Part shown: positions 61,163 to 64,000 of the stretch, piece after piece
Numbering within the stretch: the stretch's first letter is position 1
Layout: the number at the start of each line of letters is the position of its first letter
Origin: Oscillibacter sp. 1-3
GTDB lineage: Bacteria > Bacillota > Clostridia > Oscillospirales > Oscillospiraceae
NCBI RefSeq assembly: GCF_000403435.2
Contig: NZ_KE159709.1
Location: 271,604 to 335,603, forward strand
Length of the DNA: 64,000 nucleotides
Direction of reading: 5' to 3'
The notes under the pieces: model-generated
Database searches by the model: none
Told to the model about the DNA's origin: nothing
The model's input: the letters and a program-made list of their open reading frames with translations, nothing else
Translations under genes and position numbers: made by a program

Positions 61163-62359
61163 CTATGCTGCAATCAGCCTTTCCATTTCAGCCTTTGCGG
61201 AAGCGAAAGTTGCATGTGTGTAATAGTTCAGCGTCATGGTGATATTGGAGTGTCCCATGATATACTGTAACGCTTTCGGGTTCATTCCGGCATTGGCTAA
61301 GTTGGTGCAGAACGTATGACGCAGGGTGTGGGGTGTCATTACTTTGGGTAAGGCTTCCTCATGGGTCTTGTTGTACTTCTTTGCAAGCCCCCGAAACATG
61401 GTAGCATAATTCACATTCGTTTTCGGGCAACCGTCCCGGTTGAGGAAAAGGAAATTGCTGTAACCATCAATGGTGATCTGCTTCGTTCCTTTGCGGTTCT
61501 CCAACACACGCCCCAACGCTTCATACACTTTTTCACTCATTGGAATTTGCCTGATACCGCTCTGCGTTTTGGGCTTCTCTATGTAGTAGCCTGTTTCTGC
61601 GCTCCGTAAAAGCTGGTGGTCTACATTGATTATCCTGTTTTCAAAATCAAGGTCGGTTTCAGTCAATCCGCAGAGTTCGGAAATCCTAAGCCCTGTCCCC
61701 AGCAGTATGATAACCTCGTCACGGTATTTCTGATAGACGCTATCACTTTGCATAAAGGATAAAAGGCTTTCTTCCTGTTCCGCTGTGAGGGGTACTTTCG
61801 GCTCTGTGTCGTCCTCGATCACTGTGTTTAGCTGGAAGTCAAAGGGGTTCTTCCTTATACAATCGTCCTGTATCGCCGTATAGAACGCGGCTTTTAAGGA
61901 ACGCTTGTCGTTGCTTATGGTTTTATAGGATATTCCCTTTTCTTTCATGCGCAACGCCCATTCTTTCGCGTCGGACAGCTTCACACTGTCAATGGGGCAG
62001 GAACCAAGTTTATCCGCTTCCAGCAGCTTCATCAGCCGTTCGCGCCCCTTTGTGGTGTTATGCCTTACATTTCCCCGGTGGCGGTTCTGCTTCGCGTAAA
62101 GCTCGCAGACGGTCATTTTCTTACCGATTGTGTCTATCCCGTCGTCAAGGTCTTTCTGTATCTCTTTTTCCTTTTCTCTAAGGGATATATCGTCACGCTT
62201 CCCGGCAGGGGTCTTGTCCGTAGGTACTAACTTCCAAGCATAGACAAATTGCACTTTACCAAAAGTATCGGTATATTTGTAAGCATATCTCCCGTCTTTT
62301 CTCTGGCTCTCTCCCGAACGCAAAATGCGGTTTTTATTATCACGTCTTTTGTCCGACAT
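61163..62359 (-). CDS. int: Tn916-type tyrosine recombinase (integrase)
   Basis: 398 residues from the ATG at 62359, behind AAGGAG; a longer open frame to 62437 is rejected. The opening MSDKRRDNKNRILRSGESQR matches Tn916 Int, whose N-terminal domain binds arm sites. The catalytic domain has Arg in GTGLRISELCGL, HTLRHTFCTNLANAGMNPKA, the later His in YIMGHSNITMTLNYYTHATF and the nucleophile Tyr in the same segment. It excises and inserts the element, preferring AT-rich bent targets. xis lies directly upstream. Confidence 0.93.
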   Translation of the reverse strand: MSDKRRDNKNRILRSGESQRKDGRYAYKYTDTFGKVQFVYAWKLVPTDKTPAGKRDDISLREKEKEIQKDLDDGIDTIGKKMTVCELYAKQNRHRGNVRHNTTKGRERLMKLLEADKLGSCPIDSVKLSDAKEWALRMKEKGISYKTISNDKRSLKAAFYTAIQDDCIRKNPFDFQLNTVIEDDTEPKVPLTAEQEESLLSFMQSDSVYQKYRDEVIILLGTGLRISELCGLTETDLDFENRIINVDHQLLRSAETGYYIEKPKTQSGIRQIPMSEKVYEALGRVLENRKGTKQITIDGYSNFLFLNRDGCPKTNVNYATMFRGLAKKYNKTHEEALPKVMTPHTLRHTFCTNLANAGMNPKALQYIMGHSNITMTLNYYTHATFASAKAEMERLIAA

Positions 62360-62448
62360 TGTTTTTGCTCCTTTCCGTGTCGGAAAGAGCCTTGATATGC
62401 TTATATCTATTATAGCATATTCAAGGCTCTTTTTCACTATCTTTTTCG

Positions 62449-62652
62449 CTAAATCGCGTCCAGTGAGTCAATGATTTTTTCAAACTGTTTCCTCTTGATC
62501 TGAATACGGTTGCCGTTCAAGATCACCCAGCCCGCCGTGGGGTTTTCCTCTGCAAGTTTGCGCAGCTTGTTTTCCTCAATGCGGAAATATTTTGACGCTT
62601 CCTCAATGGTAAGCGTGTACTTTTCCCAAATAGGCACATCAGCATTGTTCAT
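62449..62652 (-). CDS. xis: Tn916-type excisionase
   Basis: 67 residues with AAAGGGGGA before the ATG. The sequence [20 protein letters not shown] and the following [20 protein letters not shown] match the Tn916 Xis winged-helix protein, which bends DNA at the element ends to favour excision. It ends 89 bp before int. Confidence 0.92.
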   Translation of the reverse strand: MNNADVPIWEKYTLTIEEASKYFRIEENKLRKLAEENPTAGWVILNGNRIQIKRKQFEKIIDSLDAI

Positions 62653-63087
62653 TCTATAAATCCCCCTTTCAAAAATGGGTAAAAGGTTAATAGTGAAAAG
62701 GGGCTGTGATCGGACGGTTAATAGCGTAACCTCACGAGAGTTTCACCCCTGCATGGTTCTCATGCAGCCCTACCCATTGCCTGCGACGCTCTTAACGCTC
62801 GGACTGTGGCTGTAAGGGAGTATCATTATATATTCTGCGCGGTCGTCGCCCGCAAGCTGCTAACTTGTTCCCCGGCGTGGTGTTGGTCGCTCGGCTGTCC
62901 CGGCAGGGAAAGAAAACCCCGCCGGATAGCGTCGTGGCGCACCCGCCGTATGGCTCGGCGCAAAAGGGACGTATCCGATCTGCCCTATGCTGCGCCGCCG
63001 TTATCTTGCGCCGCTTTCTTTGTCAAGGTTCAAAAAGCTCTGATGTGCCGCACCTACGGAAAGGGGAACATAGGCAGCGGCTTTACA
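62653..63087. other. Gap between xis and the orf8-like gene
   Basis: No gene is supported. A short hairpin CTGCATGGTTCTCATGCAG sits at 62751-62769. The plus strand is open from about 62806 to 63126, and in another frame to 63341, but without a ribosome site and with a composition unlike the neighbours; I regard it as non-coding. Tn916 carries orf10 and spacer sequence in the equivalent place. Confidence 0.4.
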
Positions 63088-63339
63088 TCAAAACTGGAAG
63101 TCCAAGACAGCCCGTATCAACCTTGAACGCAAACGGTCGCGTATGTCCTCGTCAATTCCGAAATATGTATTTCCGCGTTCGTCACGGTATTTTCGGACAG
63201 ACAGGGCGGCAATCTGTGCGTCGTAGTTCTGCAACACAATCTTCATTGCGTCCGGGTCGCCTTTGGTCGCGGCAACAATTACCGGGTAAGGTAACAAGCC
63301 GCGCTCGTCAAAATCGCTGTCAAATTTCTTCGTCGTCAT
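63088..63339 (-). CDS. Tn916 orf8-like helix-turn-helix protein
   Basis: 83 residues, overlapping the end of the sigma-like gene by 20 bp. The sequence LPYPVIVAATKGDPDAMKIVL, HYDAQIAALS-type core and RLRSRLIRAVLDF end is shared by small HTH-domain proteins found next to the sigma-like gene in Tn916 family elements. It is thought to work with that gene in controlling element genes. Confidence 0.8.
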   Translation of the reverse strand: MTTKKFDSDFDERGLLPYPVIVAATKGDPDAMKIVLQNYDAQIAALSVRKYRDERGNTYFGIDEDIRDRLRSRLIRAVLDFQF

Positions 63340-63763
63340 AAGCGCGTTCCTCCAAATAGCGTTTTAGCAGCTCAAAAGAGCTTGTCCTGCGATACTGTAC
63401 TGTGCTTCTTGAAATGTTGAGGAGTTTTGCAATGTCGTTATCAGTCATGCCCTCGAAATAGTACAGCAGGACGGCGTTACGTTTTTCTTCCGGCAAAGTG
63501 CGGAGTGCTTCGGCTAACAGCTTCGGCGTAATTCTTTTACCCGCCACGCAGATTGAATTGTCAGCGTATTCCTTGACAAAATAGCGGTCAACGGTATAAA
63601 GCTGGCTTTCTTCCTGTGGGGATAGGCTTGATAACGTAACTTCACGCAGTTGGTGTCGTCTTACGTCGCGGTGGGCGTTGCTGGCTTCACATTTAATGGC
63701 TTTCTTGCAAAAGCTATTAAAAGCGCAGCGGATTTCCCATTCGGTACGATTAGGCTCATTCAT
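63320..63763 (-). CDS. Tn916 orf7-like sigma-70 family factor
   Basis: 147 residues from the ATG at 63763, nine bases from AAAGGAGGTG; the longer frame to 63928 is rejected. The C-terminal half is a sigma region 4 (LRTLPEEKRNAVLLYYFEGM, then DNDIAKLLNISRSTVQYRRT). In Tn916 such proteins act as positive regulators of int/xis and conjugation genes. It is coupled to the orf8-like gene. Confidence 0.85.
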   Translation of the reverse strand: MNEPNRTEWEIRCAFNSFCKKAIKCEASNAHRDVRRHQLREVTLSSLSPQEESQLYTVDRYFVKEYADNSICVAGKRITPKLLAEALRTLPEEKRNAVLLYYFEGMTDNDIAKLLNISRSTVQYRRTSSFELLKRYLEERAYDDEEI

Positions 63764-63911
63764 GTTCTCACCTCCTTTCGCAGCCGCGAAAGCGGGTGAT
63801 TTTTTATGACTTCCCCTTTCAGTACCCACACCACCGCTTTTTGAGAGTTGCCAAATGAAAACGGCAAACTTTTTTGTCGAAATTTTCAAAAAGTGCGTCT
63901 TAAAAAGCGCA

Positions 63912-63939
63912 AAAAAAACCGATTGCATAATGCAATCGG
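63912..63939 (-). terminator. Intrinsic terminator (minus strand)
   Basis: On the minus strand CCGATTGCA pairs with TGCAATCGG over a three-base loop and is followed by eight T. It ends a gene located beyond the right edge. Confidence 0.75.
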
Positions 63940-64000
63940 GTAAAGAGGAATTATTAACACTTATATTGTGATGTGTGAAGGTAAAACCGTAGGCAAAAAT

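Larger units (their letters stand above)
60985..64000 (-). mobile_element. Integrase end of a Tn916-family conjugative element, partial
   Basis: The gene order int - xis - gap - small HTH gene (orf8-like) - sigma-like gene (orf7-like) reproduces the right end of Tn916. The terminus lies between the tRNA-Pro terminator and int, roughly 60985-61020, and the rest runs off the window. Whether the conjugation genes are present cannot be seen. Confidence 0.75.

Noticed and set aside
62806-63341. Plus-strand open frames between xis and the orf8-like gene
   Set aside because: No ribosome site, composition unlike neighbours and an overlap with the orf8-like gene on the other strand.
1-64000. CRISPR arrays
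   Set aside because: No evenly spaced short direct repeats with unique spacers were seen; the repeats present are MITEs or regulatory boxes.
1-64000. rRNA operon or replication origin
   Set aside because: No rRNA-like sequence, DnaA-box cluster or dnaA/dnaN genes were noticed.

Overview
The window looks like chromosome of a moderately GC-rich, anaerobic, gut-type Clostridia (Oscillospiraceae-like). This is inferred from Gram-positive signals (AGGAGG ribosome sites, BlaI, Rex, MrnC, RqcH), a fermentative citrate lyase operon, an ssnA/ygfK purine-catabolism pair and Tn916-type mobile DNA. GC-rich core gene blocks alternate with AT-richer accessory blocks full of insertion sequences, miniature repeats and pseudogenes.

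Layout. 1-2.6 kb: a MITE cuts the 3' end of an AI-2E-family gene that follows a MATE pump; a divergent MerR regulator (2.7-3.5 kb) faces a 19-bp-spacer MerR-type promoter. 4.0-4.8 kb: secreted CAP protein. 5.0-10.8 kb: vanG-type glycopeptide-resistance cluster (vanR, vanS, vanW, vanY, vanG ligase) ending in a frameshifted, truncated vanT. 10.9-12.7 kb: an IS630-like element with an IS5-like element inserted in its end. 12.8-15.3 kb: BlaI repressor plus an M56-M23 fusion antirepressor/peptidase. 15.4-17.1 kb: DUF2089 regulator, twin small membrane proteins, TRIC channel. 17.1-24.8 kb: LysR, AbrB-like permease and the citrate lyase operon citC-D-E-F-XG. 25-32.2 kb: MATE pump, then LysR with a divergent amidohydrolase-AbgT-C45 acyltransferase module. 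32.7-42.6 kb: housekeeping hydrolases, asparaginase, a large hybrid histidine kinase, glycerate kinase and a YczE-like membrane protein. 43-47.3 kb: a 70-residue protein with 22 cysteines, SLH protein, Rex, hemolysin III and a lipoprotein. 47.5-52 kb: riboswitch-like leader, ssnA, ygfK. 52-55.3 kb: SUKH protein, MITE, mrnC, rqcH. 55.3-60.8 kb: a gene graveyard (isochorismatase-like, MATE, IS21, ABC transporter and ISAs1 remnants). 60.85 kb: tRNA-Pro. 61-64 kb: integrase end of a Tn916-family conjugative element that runs off the window.

The strongest leads are: (i) the leader at 47.49-47.60 kb, which can fold as a compact aptamer-like domain or an antiterminator competing with an intrinsic terminator, in front of purine/selenium-related genes; (ii) a 165-bp MITE family (four full copies and one half copy) whose ends match those of the IS5-like element at 11.87-12.73 kb, a plausible source of transposase; (iii) duplicated regulatory cassettes (11- or 22-bp-phased TTAGGAAAT repeats followed by a 5' hairpin) before vanW and vanY in a van cluster whose serine racemase is broken; and (iv) the BlaI/M56-M23 fusion pair. 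All functions are inferred from reading the sequence; no database search was run.
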